A DNA stretch of 64,000 bases from Candidatus Paracaedibacteraceae bacterium (GTDB taxonomy: Bacteria; Pseudomonadota; Alphaproteobacteria; UBA6184): NCBI GenBank assembly GCA_024236035.1, contig JACKLG010000004.1, forward strand, positions 1 through 64,000, read 5' to 3'. Position 1 is the stretch's first letter. Each line of letters starts with the position of its first letter. The notes beneath the pieces are model-generated. The model was not told where the DNA came from. It did no database searches and was given only the letters and a program-made list of their open reading frames with translations. The position numbers and the translations under genes are program-made. Shown here in pieces: positions 7,533-16,517 of this stretch.

Positions 7533-9311
7533 TCTAATGTCCAGCGCTTCCCCTTTAAGAGGGGCGCTGCTGCCATTAAGTGGAATGACTTTCATTTTAA
7601 GTTTATTTTCGCGAGTAACAAATAAGATTTCAGTATCATCTTCTACAAGGTGTGTTGAATACCTGCCTTCCCAATTTAAGTTGCTGTCTAAAGAATTGGC
7701 AGATAGTAATGTTTGTTCGTATCCCAAGGGCAGTATTTCTTGACCGGTTAAAGTGATGATTCCCCCTGTAAGGTGTACTGTTCCTTCTATAGATAAAATA
7801 GGCGCAGATGAGACAGATCTTGTGTCGATGTTAAACCTTAAAATTCCCTGTTGGTCGAGGATATAATCTGATTGCATTCTGCCAGGAATAGATGCTTGAG
7901 CTTCTATAATATGGGCAGTATGAGATAGAGGCATATCAGATTTTAAGGTTCCTGATAAATATAAGCACCCCATTTCTTTTAAGGATTCGGTTTTGGCGGG
8001 TGAAAAGTGAACATGGTGGGTTTCTAGGGTTCCATCAATTTTTACAGTGCCCCTGTCTGTTATTGTAAGGCCTTTTTCGGGATCGGTTTTGTTCGCTGTA
8101 AAGATGGCCCCTCGTCCTATATGCATTTGATGTAATACATGCAACTGAGTTTCAAGGGAGATTTTAGATGTGTTCACTTTGAATTCATCCGTTGTTAGAG
8201 TGTTTTCGTTTTGGGATGTGATTATAAGTGGGGCAGATGCTCTTAATACTTCGATATGTTGGTGGGGCGTTTCTATTTGTAGGGTTCCTCCTTTTCCTTC
8301 TATGTCTACAGCATAAATATCAGAAGCGTCGTCCAGCGTTAAGATTTGTTGGCCATTTAATTTTATAATAGGATTTATTTCCCCATATGCATTTGTGAAG
8401 TTTAAAGGTTTATGCCCGCCTTCCCATGTTGCAGATTGAGAGAATTTTCCTGATTTTTTTGGAGAGAAAACCAAATAACGTCCAGCATGCTTTATCTGTT
8501 CTAACAACCAAGATGCATGAGCAAAAACAGATTCGGAATAAAAATTACTGCCAGTAGTATGGCTTACAACCCCTAAAACTTCACCAGTTTTTGCATCGAT
8601 TACAGGGCCGCCGCTGTCTCCTTGGTCGGGATGATCTCCGACTGGGATTAACGTTGGGGTGTTTTCAATTGCAGTTTCATCTAACATTAATACGTCGTGG
8701 TTGTTTTTTCGAGTAAGGGTGGCTTGTGTAGCCATTGCGCGCCGAATAGGATTTTGTAAATCGTCCAAAATGCCTGTTTTTCCATAGCCGGCCACATATA
8801 CCAGAGAGTTTTTTGGTATCTTTGTTTTGTCTAGCTGTATTTTTCTGGGTGTTGGTCTTATGGGAGCGTCTGTTAGATCTATAAAAATTAGGCCTATATC
8901 ATTTTCATAGTCTGTGGAAAAGTCTATATATTTGCTGAGTGCGAACCTGCCAATTACGGGAAATTTTTCTTCAGGCGGTGCATCTTTAGGCGAAAAGGAA
9001 ACAGTTTTATGTCGGCATTTGGTTGCTATTTCTTCTTGGGTAAAGTCTGCGCAATGCCCGGCTGTAAGTACAATTCCTATGTTGCCATCGGTGCCAATTA
9101 ACGTTGCGCTGCATCGGGTGATTTTTTCACCGAAGACTTCAAGTTGTCCAACGTTATGCATGTTGGCTGCTGCTTGTTCGTATTTTTCAAGAGCGATCCC
9201 TGGTTTGGGAACAATCCCCAAAACGGATGTGCACAAAAATAAAGAAAGCAATGCTACTTTTATGTGGTCTAAGGAAATAAAGAATTTTAAAAGCTTTCTT
9301 TCTGATATCAT
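7515..9311 (-). CDS. Secreted trypsin-like serine protease with long beta-rich C-terminal region
   Basis: A 598-residue protein with an N-terminal hydrophobic signal (about residues 13-40) and a chymotrypsin-fold (S1) catalytic domain to about residue 275. The triad is visible: H86 in LTAGHCADF, D138 in YENDIGLI and S233 in DQGDSGGPV. Residues 290-598 are rich in short beta-forming repeats (LTIT, VKIDG, LSIEG, HLTGGIITL), like the passenger stem of an autotransporter, but no 250-300-residue outer-membrane barrel follows. A CAGGAG ribosome site supports the start. It could be a secreted effector, an envelope protease or a truncated autotransporter. Family-level function beyond peptidase is not known. 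Confidence 0.75.
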   Translation of the reverse strand: MISERKLLKFFISLDHIKVALLSLFLCTSVLGIVPKPGIALEKYEQAAANMHNVGQLEVFGEKITRCSATLIGTDGNIGIVLTAGHCADFTQEEIATKCRHKTVSFSPKDAPPEEKFPVIGRFALSKYIDFSTDYENDIGLIFIDLTDAPIRPTPRKIQLDKTKIPKNSLVYVAGYGKTGILDDLQNPIRRAMATQATLTRKNNHDVLMLDETAIENTPTLIPVGDHPDQGDSGGPVIDAKTGEVLGVVSHTTGSNFYSESVFAHASWLLEQIKHAGRYLVFSPKKSGKFSQSATWEGGHKPLNFTNAYGEINPIIKLNGQQILTLDDASDIYAVDIEGKGGTLQIETPHQHIEVLRASAPLIITSQNENTLTTDEFKVNTSKISLETQLHVLHQMHIGRGAIFTANKTDPEKGLTITDRGTVKIDGTLETHHVHFSPAKTESLKEMGCLYLSGTLKSDMPLSHTAHIIEAQASIPGRMQSDYILDQQGILRFNIDTRSVSSAPILSIEGTVHLTGGIITLTGQEILPLGYEQTLLSANSLDSNLNWEGRYSTHLVEDDTEILFVTRENKLKMKVIPLNGSSAPLKGEALDIRSGKIF

Positions 9312-9491
9312 TTGTGATTCTCCTGAAAGTCTATATTAAAATAGAAACCTTAAAACGAAGTAAATCTGGGCTTATAAAGAGAGGAGAAGATATATATAGA
9401 AATTAACGAATAAATATTAGCCACAACATAGAAGATTGAAAGACGTGTTTGATAAGTGGATTAGAAGATAAAAATAATTTGAATATATAGT

Positions 9492-10091
9492 TTATATGTT
9501 TTTCGCAAGCAGCTTTAGGGCTGCTGGAATAAGTTGTTCTGTGGTTGAGGAAGGATTTGCTTCCAGAGCTTTTTGTATGGCTTGTTGCGCTTCATGACGT
9601 TTGTATCCGAGTTGTAATAGCGTGGAGAGGCCATCATTTAGTGCTGCAGCATTATTTTTTTGATTTGTATTGGTTAACATAATGTGGCCTTGCTTTTGAG
9701 CATAATCTTTAAGTTCTATGACAATGCGGCTTGCAACTTTAGGCCCAATACCATCGGCTTTTTTAAACGCACTGCTATCTTGTGCAAGGATTGATTCTAA
9801 AATTTCTGAAGGAGACATGATAGATAAAATGGCGGATGCAGATTTTCCTCCCACGCCTTGTACAGACATCAGCTTTTGAAATAGTTCTTTTTCATTTAGG
9901 CTTTTAAAACCATACAGCGTTATCATTTCAGGGCGAATGATAGTTTCAATAAATAAGCTGATAGTTTCATTGGGTTGTGTTTGCTGTAAAATATAGCTGG
10001 GAACAGTAATTAAGTATCCAACGCCATTAACATTTAAAATAATATTTCCGTTTAAGCTGTGTTCAATTTGGCCAGTAAGTTTGCCGATCAT
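9492..10091 (-). CDS. ruvA: Holliday junction branch-migration complex subunit RuvA
   Basis: Tetrameric DNA-binding subunit that holds the four-way junction for the RuvB motor. It is 199 residues long and begins MIGKLTGQIEH. It shows the OB-fold N-terminal domain, the helix-hairpin-helix pair (LMSVQGVGGKSASAIL and KADGIGPKVASRIVIEL) and a C-terminal RuvB-interacting domain (LLQLGYKRHEAQQAI). The start overlaps the ruvC stop by four bases. ruvB, which usually follows, is not here: the 180 bases downstream (9312-9491) are AT-rich and carry no gene I can see. Confidence 0.96.
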   Translation of the reverse strand: MIGKLTGQIEHSLNGNIILNVNGVGYLITVPSYILQQTQPNETISLFIETIIRPEMITLYGFKSLNEKELFQKLMSVQGVGGKSASAILSIMSPSEILESILAQDSSAFKKADGIGPKVASRIVIELKDYAQKQGHIMLTNTNQKNNAAALNDGLSTLLQLGYKRHEAQQAIQKALEANPSSTTEQLIPAALKLLAKNI

Positions 10092-10576
10092 GCTATGTTC
10101 CTTTGAGGTGAATAATGATGGCCATGGCAGATTGCAATTGCAAGGGCATCGGCAGCATCTAATTTTACGGGTGCGGCTTTAGGAAGTAATAACTGTACCA
10201 TATGAGAGACCTGTTCTTTTGTTGCGTGGCCTGTGCCTACCACTGCTTTTTTTACTTTGTTGGCGGGATATTCGCTTACACTTAAACCAAACAGGGCGGG
10301 CGTCATTAAAATCACACCTCTTGCCATGCCTAATTTTAAAGTTGATACAGGGTTGTTATTAACAAAGGTTTCTTCGACGGCGGCTTCTTTGGGCTGGTAT
10401 TGATGGATTACCTTTTCTAAGCCTTTAAACAGTTCCACCAATCTGCTTGATAATGCTTCTGTATTGGTAGAGATAGTGCCATGGGCAATATGTAATAGTT
10501 GTGTGCCTTTTAATTCTATAATTCCCCAGCCGGTGTGCCTTAGGCCGGGGTCTAAACCTAAAATAAATCTGGACAA
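10088..10576 (-). CDS. ruvC: Crossover junction endodeoxyribonuclease RuvC
   Basis: Resolves Holliday junctions by paired incisions. It is 162 residues long. The catalytic acidic residues are recognisable: D9 in ILGLDPGLRHTGWG, the VEETFVNNNP segment (Glu about 69), and the C-terminal DAADALAIAICHGH motif. It lies two bases after yebC and overlaps ruvA, the classical yebC-ruvC-ruvA order of proteobacteria. Confidence 0.96.
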   Translation of the reverse strand: MSRFILGLDPGLRHTGWGIIELKGTQLLHIAHGTISTNTEALSSRLVELFKGLEKVIHQYQPKEAAVEETFVNNNPVSTLKLGMARGVILMTPALFGLSVSEYPANKVKKAVVGTGHATKEQVSHMVQLLLPKAAPVKLDAADALAIAICHGHHYSPQRNIA

Positions 10577-10578
10577 AT

Positions 10579-11328
10579 TTAACCTAATTTTTCTGCAATG
10601 ACATCTGGTATATCAGCATTATGCCATATATTTTGGACATCGTCATTGTCTTCCATTGCGTCTATAAATTTAATGAATTTTTGGGCGGTTTCTAAGTCTG
10701 AAATTGAATGTGGGTTTTGAGGTTTCCAGATTAATTTACCACTTTCGGGGTCTTCATATTTTGCGGTCAAGCTGTCACGAACTGTGGCAAAATCTTCAAC
10801 TGAACAGTAAATTTCATGTCCTTCGTCTGTTGTTTCAACGTTTTCTGCCCCTGCTTCTAATGCTGCTTCAAACATTTCGTCTGCGGTAAGTTTATCAAGT
10901 GAATAACGCAAGTAACCCAGGCGGTCAAACATAAAAGCAACGCTGCCAGTTTCACCCATGTTTCCACCACCTTTAGAAAAAATGTGACGAACTTCTGGTG
11001 CTGTGCGATTGCGATTGTCTGTCAGGCATTCAACAATAACAGCAACGCCACCAGGTCCGTATCCTTCATAGCGCGTTTCAATGTAATCCGATCCTGCATC
11101 TTCTCCGCTGGCTTTTGCAATGGCTCTTTCAACATTGTCTTTTGGCATATTGGATTCACGAGCGTTAAGCAGTGCAACGCGTAGTTTTGGATTACTGGTT
11201 GGATCTGGGCCATTGGCCTTAACAGCAACGTGAATTTCTCGCAATATTTTTGTAAATATTTTTGCTCTTTTTTTATCTTGGGCACCTTTGCGGTGCATAA
11301 TATTTTTAAATTGTGAATGTCCTGCCAT
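10579..11328 (-). CDS. yebC: YebC/PmpR (TACO1) family protein
   Basis: A 249-residue protein starting MAGHSQFKNIMHRKGAQD, the diagnostic family start. It keeps YEGYGPGGVAVIVE and FSKGGGNMGETGSVAFMF. Members have been described as DNA-binding regulators and, like mitochondrial TACO1, as translation factors that relieve ribosome stalling; which role applies here cannot be told. It leads the yebC-ruvC-ruvA operon. Confidence 0.95.
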   Translation of the reverse strand: MAGHSQFKNIMHRKGAQDKKRAKIFTKILREIHVAVKANGPDPTSNPKLRVALLNARESNMPKDNVERAIAKASGEDAGSDYIETRYEGYGPGGVAVIVECLTDNRNRTAPEVRHIFSKGGGNMGETGSVAFMFDRLGYLRYSLDKLTADEMFEAALEAGAENVETTDEGHEIYCSVEDFATVRDSLTAKYEDPESGKLIWKPQNPHSISDLETAQKFIKFIDAMEDNDDVQNIWHNADIPDVIAEKLG

Positions 11329-11479
11329 AATTCTTAAAAACTCAAAAAACTAACCTTTATTTTTTAAATGAATTTAAGGTTTTTCTCAATAAAAAAGACA
11401 ATGCGTTATTTTTTTGATAAAATCTTTGACTTTTTGGATGATGTTCTTATTAATAAGGAAAACACCTAGGAAAACACAC

Positions 11480-12985
11480 ATGAAAAAAACACTGTTTAAT
11501 TCTTTTGTTATAGGAGCTTTTATAACAGGGGCAGCATATGGACAAACTAACTTTAAAATAGGAGAACCTGCGTCTAAGGGTTTGATAAAAAGGCAGGACG
11601 CTTTTGTTCCCAATCCAGCTTTGCAGCGCACCATTAGTTTAGATAGTGGGTATTTAAGTGCTTTTAATTCCAATAGAGCGATTGGAGAGTTTGACTTAGA
11701 ATTAAGACAGGCTTGGGGTGGCTTGTATGACTGGGCATATAATAAATGGCAGCCTACTACTGTTTTTGGTCGAACTATTTTATACGGTTTATTTAATGCT
11801 GCTACCTGGGGCCCCGGATTAGCCCAGATGGCTACTTACCATGAATTGGGCCATAGCTCTCGCTATCGATCTATTGGTATTGATACAAGTTTTATTAATG
11901 TCGGAAAAGCAGTATTGAATATGTATGAGAAGGGGGCAGATAATATTCGAATAGAAGATGTGCTTTCTGATGGTTATTTTCCAACCATGTTTGGAGTGAC
12001 TGCCATTAGTGCTTTAATCCCTTTTGCTCCGATGTTTTCTGCAGTGATGTTTAGGCCTGATAAAGAGCGGTTGTTTATACCCAAAAATGAGAGGGATTAC
12101 TATTATCCGCATAAATTAAATCGTTTTGGGGAGTTATTAAAAGGCGAGTTTTCTGATAAAAAATATGATAGTAAAAAAGATAAGGATACTGTTGAGTTAG
12201 TAAAAGATATTGATGAAATTTTTCGCCCAGGCACTGCTTTATTAACTGATGCGGGAGGGTTAAATAATCAGGTAGACCAATGTCGGAGAGTTGAAAATAA
12301 TTTATGGTACCAAGGGGGAGATCATTTTTCTACGGTTGGGACATATTTTTGGGATAAGACTTGGGCAGGTTTTCAGTCTTTGTCAAGTCAAGATAAAGGA
12401 TATACAGATAATCAAGATACTTCTCTAATATGTATTGCTTATCGTAGAATGGAGATAGATTTAACCCATGAAGAGATTATTTCGTATTCGTATCTTTCAT
12501 ATATTTTAAGTTCTCAAACCTATGCAAACATATATCAAATTTATAATACCATCGTTTATGGGGATAATAAGGTTTATGCTCCGGAATTTTATAATATCAA
12601 ATTGCCAAATTTTGGATTGTATTTTACAACAGAAGGGCCAACTTATAATGTAAGTTCTGGGTATCGTGTGAATGATACTTTGTTTATACCGGTAAGTGTT
12701 GAGTTTGGATTAAAGAAATCTGCGTGGGAGCTGAGTGTTGGGGTTCGTAAAAAGTTTCCATCTTTTCATGATTCTTTCATACACGCAGAAGTGGTGTTTA
12801 ACGTTAATAATAGCAACTTAGGTGGGTCTGTTTATGGTGGACTTGTGTGGGATAAGTTGTGGAGTGTTCGCGGTGGTTTTACCTATCATAATGCAAAGAC
12901 ATTCCAAGGTGAACGCAATATTCCTAGTTATAAAAACGGGGATACAGATATTGAGGCATGGTTAAGTTTGGGTGTTGTATATTAG
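11480..12985 (+). CDS. Secreted HELGH-motif protein with barrel-like C-terminus (unknown family, paralogue 1)
   Basis: I do not recognise this family. From the ATG at 11480 it has 501 residues with a signal peptide (MKKTLFNSFVIGAF...AAYGQ). The frame extends upstream to 11414, but that would bury the signal sequence. Residues 121-125 read HELGH, matching the HExxH zinc-metalloprotease motif, followed by SSRYRSIG. A second shared motif, LWYQGGDH, lies at 275-282. The last 140 residues alternate polar and aromatic residues and end in VVY, as outer-membrane barrels often do. The protein at 60126-61571 aligns along most of its length, best from the LPN-F/L-G-Y-TT segment to the C-terminus, including GERN. 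Protease activity is only inferred from the motif. A terminator follows. Confidence 0.6.
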   Translation: MKKTLFNSFVIGAFITGAAYGQTNFKIGEPASKGLIKRQDAFVPNPALQRTISLDSGYLSAFNSNRAIGEFDLELRQAWGGLYDWAYNKWQPTTVFGRTILYGLFNAATWGPGLAQMATYHELGHSSRYRSIGIDTSFINVGKAVLNMYEKGADNIRIEDVLSDGYFPTMFGVTAISALIPFAPMFSAVMFRPDKERLFIPKNERDYYYPHKLNRFGELLKGEFSDKKYDSKKDKDTVELVKDIDEIFRPGTALLTDAGGLNNQVDQCRRVENNLWYQGGDHFSTVGTYFWDKTWAGFQSLSSQDKGYTDNQDTSLICIAYRRMEIDLTHEEIISYSYLSYILSSQTYANIYQIYNTIVYGDNKVYAPEFYNIKLPNFGLYFTTEGPTYNVSSGYRVNDTLFIPVSVEFGLKKSAWELSVGVRKKFPSFHDSFIHAEVVFNVNNSNLGGSVYGGLVWDKLWSVRGGFTYHNAKTFQGERNIPSYKNGDTDIEAWLSLGVVY

Positions 12986-12991
12986 AGTTAT

Positions 12992-13030
12992 TAAACGTGG
13001 GCTTCGTTGGGGCCCACGTTTAAATATTTT
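12992..13030 (+). terminator. Rho-independent terminator
   Basis: TAAACGTGGGC at 12992-13002 pairs perfectly with GCCCACGTTTA at 13012-13022 (11 bp), followed by an AT-rich tail. It starts seven bases after the stop of the HELGH protein gene. Confidence 0.75.
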
Positions 13031-13101
13031 ACACGCAAGAAAAACTTAGAAATTTGGGAAGAAAAATGTTAAATTGATCCCGTTATAAAAGCAGGCCTAG
13101 C

Positions 13102-14451
13102 ATGGATAATAACGTCAGATTGTTTCTAAAAACGAATAACCGTACGTATGATATGTGGGGACATAGTGTGCTTGTCCTTATGATGGTTAGTTACACTATG
13201 TATTTTTTAGTGCGCCAAAATTTTTCTTTGGCCATGCCTTTTATTGAAGGTTCTTTAGGTTTTTCCAAAACTGAAATAGGGGTGATTATGACGGCCTCTT
13301 TGTTTGTTTTTGGGGTGGGTAAGTTTGTAAATGGATTTTTTAGTCATCTTTTAAGGCCGAAGGTTTTTTTGTCATTGGGGCTGATAGGTTCATCTTTAAT
13401 GAACATAGCTTTTTCTAAGGTGACGGTTCTGTGGCAGTTCAGCCTTATTTGGTCTTTCAATGCATTTTTTCAGTCAATTGCGTGGCCACAGTGTGTTCGT
13501 TTAATGAGTGAGTGGTATAGTTCTACGCAGTTGGGAACACGATGGGGTTTGGTTAGTATGGCCAACCAGGCGGGTTCTTTTTTAGTGTTTGCATTTTTTA
13601 CGTTCCTAATCGAATCATACGGCTGGAGAGCTTCTTTTTTTATACCAGGTATTGTTGGAATTATGGCCGGTTTGTTAATACTTGCTTTGCCTTTAGAGGT
13701 TCCTAAAGAATTAGGTCTGTGTTCTATGGAAGAAAGACATGGTTTGCCTCCGGTTGTGGAAACAAACACAGACAGTAGTTTTGGTAAAATTTCTTGGGAT
13801 ATTTTAAGTGAAATATTAAAAAATAGATACCTTTGGTATATTTCTTTGGCTACTTTTTTTATTTATATCGTTAAAACAGGTTTTTGTTCATGGGCACCTA
13901 CGTACTTAAAAGAAGCAAAAGGTTTGGGAATTAAGGCCGTTGGTTTTAACATGGTTGTTTTTGAAATTGCGGGTGCTTTTGGTGGATTAATTGCTGGTTG
14001 GGTTTCGGATAAGATTTTTAAAGGACGAAGAGGTCATGTGGGTATGATTTACTTAGGGGGTATGATTGTATTGCTGATTGGTATATGGATGTCTCCTGTG
14101 AATTTCCCTGTTTTAGACCTGGTATTGTTAGGTGGTTTAGGTTTTGTATTATTTGGACCACAAGTAATGGCTGGTGCTGCATCTGTGGATCTTTCTAGTA
14201 AAAAAGCAGCTGTTGCGGCCAATGGATTTGTGGGCTTTTTCTCATATTTTGGAAGTTCTATGGTGTCTGGGGTATTTTTAGGATATATGACTCAGCATTA
14301 TGGGTGGTCTGCTACGTTTACTATTTTAAGTGTATCTTCTGCTATGGCGGCATACTTTTTCTGGAAGACTTTAGGGTATGGTAAGGAGGCTGTGCAGGCA
14401 GTTAAAGAACCTAAGTCTGAGCCGTCTAAAGAAGTTGTTAACCTTTCATAA
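13102..14451 (+). CDS. MFS transporter, organophosphate:phosphate antiporter (GlpT/UhpT)-like
   Basis: Inner-membrane carrier of 449 residues with about 12 transmembrane segments and a central loop near residues 200-225. The N-terminal YFLVRQNFSLAMP, the GKFVNGFF segment and GWRASFFIPG resemble the OPA family, which exchanges sugar phosphates or glycerol-3-phosphate for phosphate. Host-associated bacteria often use such carriers to take up host phosphorylated sugars, but the substrate here is inference. The start has only a weak ribosome site. It lies 42 bases ahead of acetoacetyl-CoA synthetase and may be cotranscribed with it. Confidence 0.75.
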   Translation: MDNNVRLFLKTNNRTYDMWGHSVLVLMMVSYTMYFLVRQNFSLAMPFIEGSLGFSKTEIGVIMTASLFVFGVGKFVNGFFSHLLRPKVFLSLGLIGSSLMNIAFSKVTVLWQFSLIWSFNAFFQSIAWPQCVRLMSEWYSSTQLGTRWGLVSMANQAGSFLVFAFFTFLIESYGWRASFFIPGIVGIMAGLLILALPLEVPKELGLCSMEERHGLPPVVETNTDSSFGKISWDILSEILKNRYLWYISLATFFIYIVKTGFCSWAPTYLKEAKGLGIKAVGFNMVVFEIAGAFGGLIAGWVSDKIFKGRRGHVGMIYLGGMIVLLIGIWMSPVNFPVLDLVLLGGLGFVLFGPQVMAGAASVDLSSKKAAVAANGFVGFFSYFGSSMVSGVFLGYMTQHYGWSATFTILSVSSAMAAYFFWKTLGYGKEAVQAVKEPKSEPSKEVVNLS

Positions 14452-14493
14452 CGTACAACAATAAAATAATATCAGGGTGTTAAGGAAAAAATA

Positions 14494-16452
14494 ATGGTTG
14501 CTAAGCCTCTTTGGGTTCCATCAAGTGGACACATCAAGGAAACGAACGTATGGAAATTTATTCAAGCTGTTAATCATAAATTTAATTTAAATATTAAAAG
14601 CTTTAATGAATTATGGGTGTGGTCTATAGAAGCTCCTGCTGATTTTTGGGAGATGGTTGCTGCTTTTACACATTTAATATCTACCCCTATTCAAGGGCCC
14701 TTAACCACCGATAGTTCACATATGTGGGAGCAGCATTTTTTTCCAGAGGTGCAATTAAATTTTGCTGAAAATTTATTGAGACGTATGGATGATCTGCCCG
14801 CAATTATTTTTTGGGGAGAGGAGCGTGTTAATCGTACTTTAAGTTATAAAGATCTTTATCATCAAGTGATTCAGTTGGCCACAGCCTTAAAAGCAAATGG
14901 CTTGCAGCCAGGTGATCGTGTTGCTGGATTTGTTCCCAATACACCGGAAGCATTAATAGCAATGCTTGCAACGGTTTCTTTGGGTGGAGTATGGGCTTCG
15001 GGTTCTCCTGATTTTGGTGTTGATGGGGCGTTAGATCGCTTTGGACAAATAGAGCCCAAATTTTTATTTGCTTCAGATGGTTATTTTTACAATGGAAAAG
15101 AAGTTAATATTTTAGAAAAAGTAACCGAAATTTCAGAAAAGCTTCCCTCATTAAAACACACAATAATTTATAACTATATTAGTAGTTTTCCTAACGTTAA
15201 CAAGAATGGCAATTTGATTTCGTGGGCTAATTTTATTGAGGCGCATGAATGTATCAGTTTTGAATTTAAGAAATTTCCATTTAATCATCCTTTATTTATT
15301 ATGTTTTCGTCAGGGACGACTGGTAAGCCAAAGTGTATTGTGCATGGGGCGGGCGGCACGTTGTTGCAGCATATGAAAGAACATCAGCTTCACATGGATA
15401 TACGTGAAGGGGATCGTATGTTTTATTTTACTACATGTGGTTGGATGATGTGGAACTGGTTGGTTAGTGGGCTTGCTAGTGGAGCCACCTTAGTTTTGTT
15501 TGATGGATCGCCTTTTGCACGCAGGGGGCGAATTTTAATTGATATGATTGATGAGGTGGGTATTACGATGTTTGGTGTTTCTGCCAAATATATTGATGCG
15601 ATTGCTAAATTAAAATTAGAACCTAAAAACACGCATCAGTTAAATACTTTGCGGAGTATTGGGTCCACGGGGTCTCCTCTTTCGCATGAAAGTTTTCATT
15701 ATATTTACAATAGTTTTAAAAAAGATGTTCAATTAGTTTCGTTGTCAGGTGGGACAGATATTATTTCTTGTTTTGCATTGGGAAACCCAATTGGTTCTGT
15801 TTATCCTGGCCAGCTGCAAACGCGAGGTTTGGGGTTAGATGTGGATGTGGTGGACGAGAGTGGAAGCGCTGTCCGGAGTACAAAAGGTGAGTTAGTTTGT
15901 AAAAAAGCATTTCCGTGTATGCCGTTGTATTTTTGGGATGATCCTAAGAACAAGCGATATAAATCAGCATATTTTGATAAATTTAAAAACATATGGTGTC
16001 ATGGTGATTATGTCGAGCTGACCCCAGAAAACGGGATGATATTTCATGGCAGATCAGATGCTGTATTAAACCCGGGTGGGGTTAGAATTGGAACAGCAGA
16101 GATATATCGCCAAGTAGAAAAAGTTGAAGAGGTATTAGAATGTTTTGCTATTGGGCAGCGTTGGGAATCAGATGAACGGATAGTTTTATTTGTAAAGCTG
16201 CGCGATGGGTTGTTAATGAATAAAGAAATTAAACAAAAAATTCAAAACGTTATTTTAGCAAATACGACAAGGCGCCATGTGCCAGAAGTTATTGTAAGTG
16301 TGCCGGATATTCCTAAAACACGCAGTGGTAAAATTGTAGAATTGGCTGTGCGAGATATTATTCATGGGGAAGAAATCAAAAATATTCAAGCAATTAGTAA
16401 CCCTGAAGCTTTAGAGTTTTTTAAGCATATTTCTGAGCTAAAAAAAGCATAA
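14494..16452 (+). CDS. Acetoacetate-CoA ligase (acetoacetyl-CoA synthetase)
   Basis: ATP-dependent activation of acetoacetate to acetoacetyl-CoA, via an adenylate. It is 652 residues long, the full family length. Visible parts are the N-terminal cap (WVPSSGHIKETNVW), the P-loop-like FSSGTTGKPKCIVHG near residue 270, TTCGWMMWNW, GGTDIISCF, and the C-terminal HGRSDAVLNPGGVRIGTAE plus KTRSGKIVE with the catalytic lysine. The product can enter acetyl-CoA or polyhydroxybutyrate metabolism; a PHA synthase is encoded at 42929. The ribosome site is AAGGA, about eight bases ahead. Confidence 0.92.
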   Translation: MVAKPLWVPSSGHIKETNVWKFIQAVNHKFNLNIKSFNELWVWSIEAPADFWEMVAAFTHLISTPIQGPLTTDSSHMWEQHFFPEVQLNFAENLLRRMDDLPAIIFWGEERVNRTLSYKDLYHQVIQLATALKANGLQPGDRVAGFVPNTPEALIAMLATVSLGGVWASGSPDFGVDGALDRFGQIEPKFLFASDGYFYNGKEVNILEKVTEISEKLPSLKHTIIYNYISSFPNVNKNGNLISWANFIEAHECISFEFKKFPFNHPLFIMFSSGTTGKPKCIVHGAGGTLLQHMKEHQLHMDIREGDRMFYFTTCGWMMWNWLVSGLASGATLVLFDGSPFARRGRILIDMIDEVGITMFGVSAKYIDAIAKLKLEPKNTHQLNTLRSIGSTGSPLSHESFHYIYNSFKKDVQLVSLSGGTDIISCFALGNPIGSVYPGQLQTRGLGLDVDVVDESGSAVRSTKGELVCKKAFPCMPLYFWDDPKNKRYKSAYFDKFKNIWCHGDYVELTPENGMIFHGRSDAVLNPGGVRIGTAEIYRQVEKVEEVLECFAIGQRWESDERIVLFVKLRDGLLMNKEIKQKIQNVILANTTRRHVPEVIVSVPDIPKTRSGKIVELAVRDIIHGEEIKNIQAISNPEALEFFKHISELKKA

Positions 16453-16517
16453 ATATATTTTCTTGCCTTTAGGGTCCCTGATGGGCATATTGGAACTTAA
16501 AAAAGGGTTTAGTTACA

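Noticed and set aside
8914..9339. 141-codon plus-strand frame opposite the serine protease
   Set aside because: It lies antisense to the protease catalytic domain and signal peptide, which show clear motifs.
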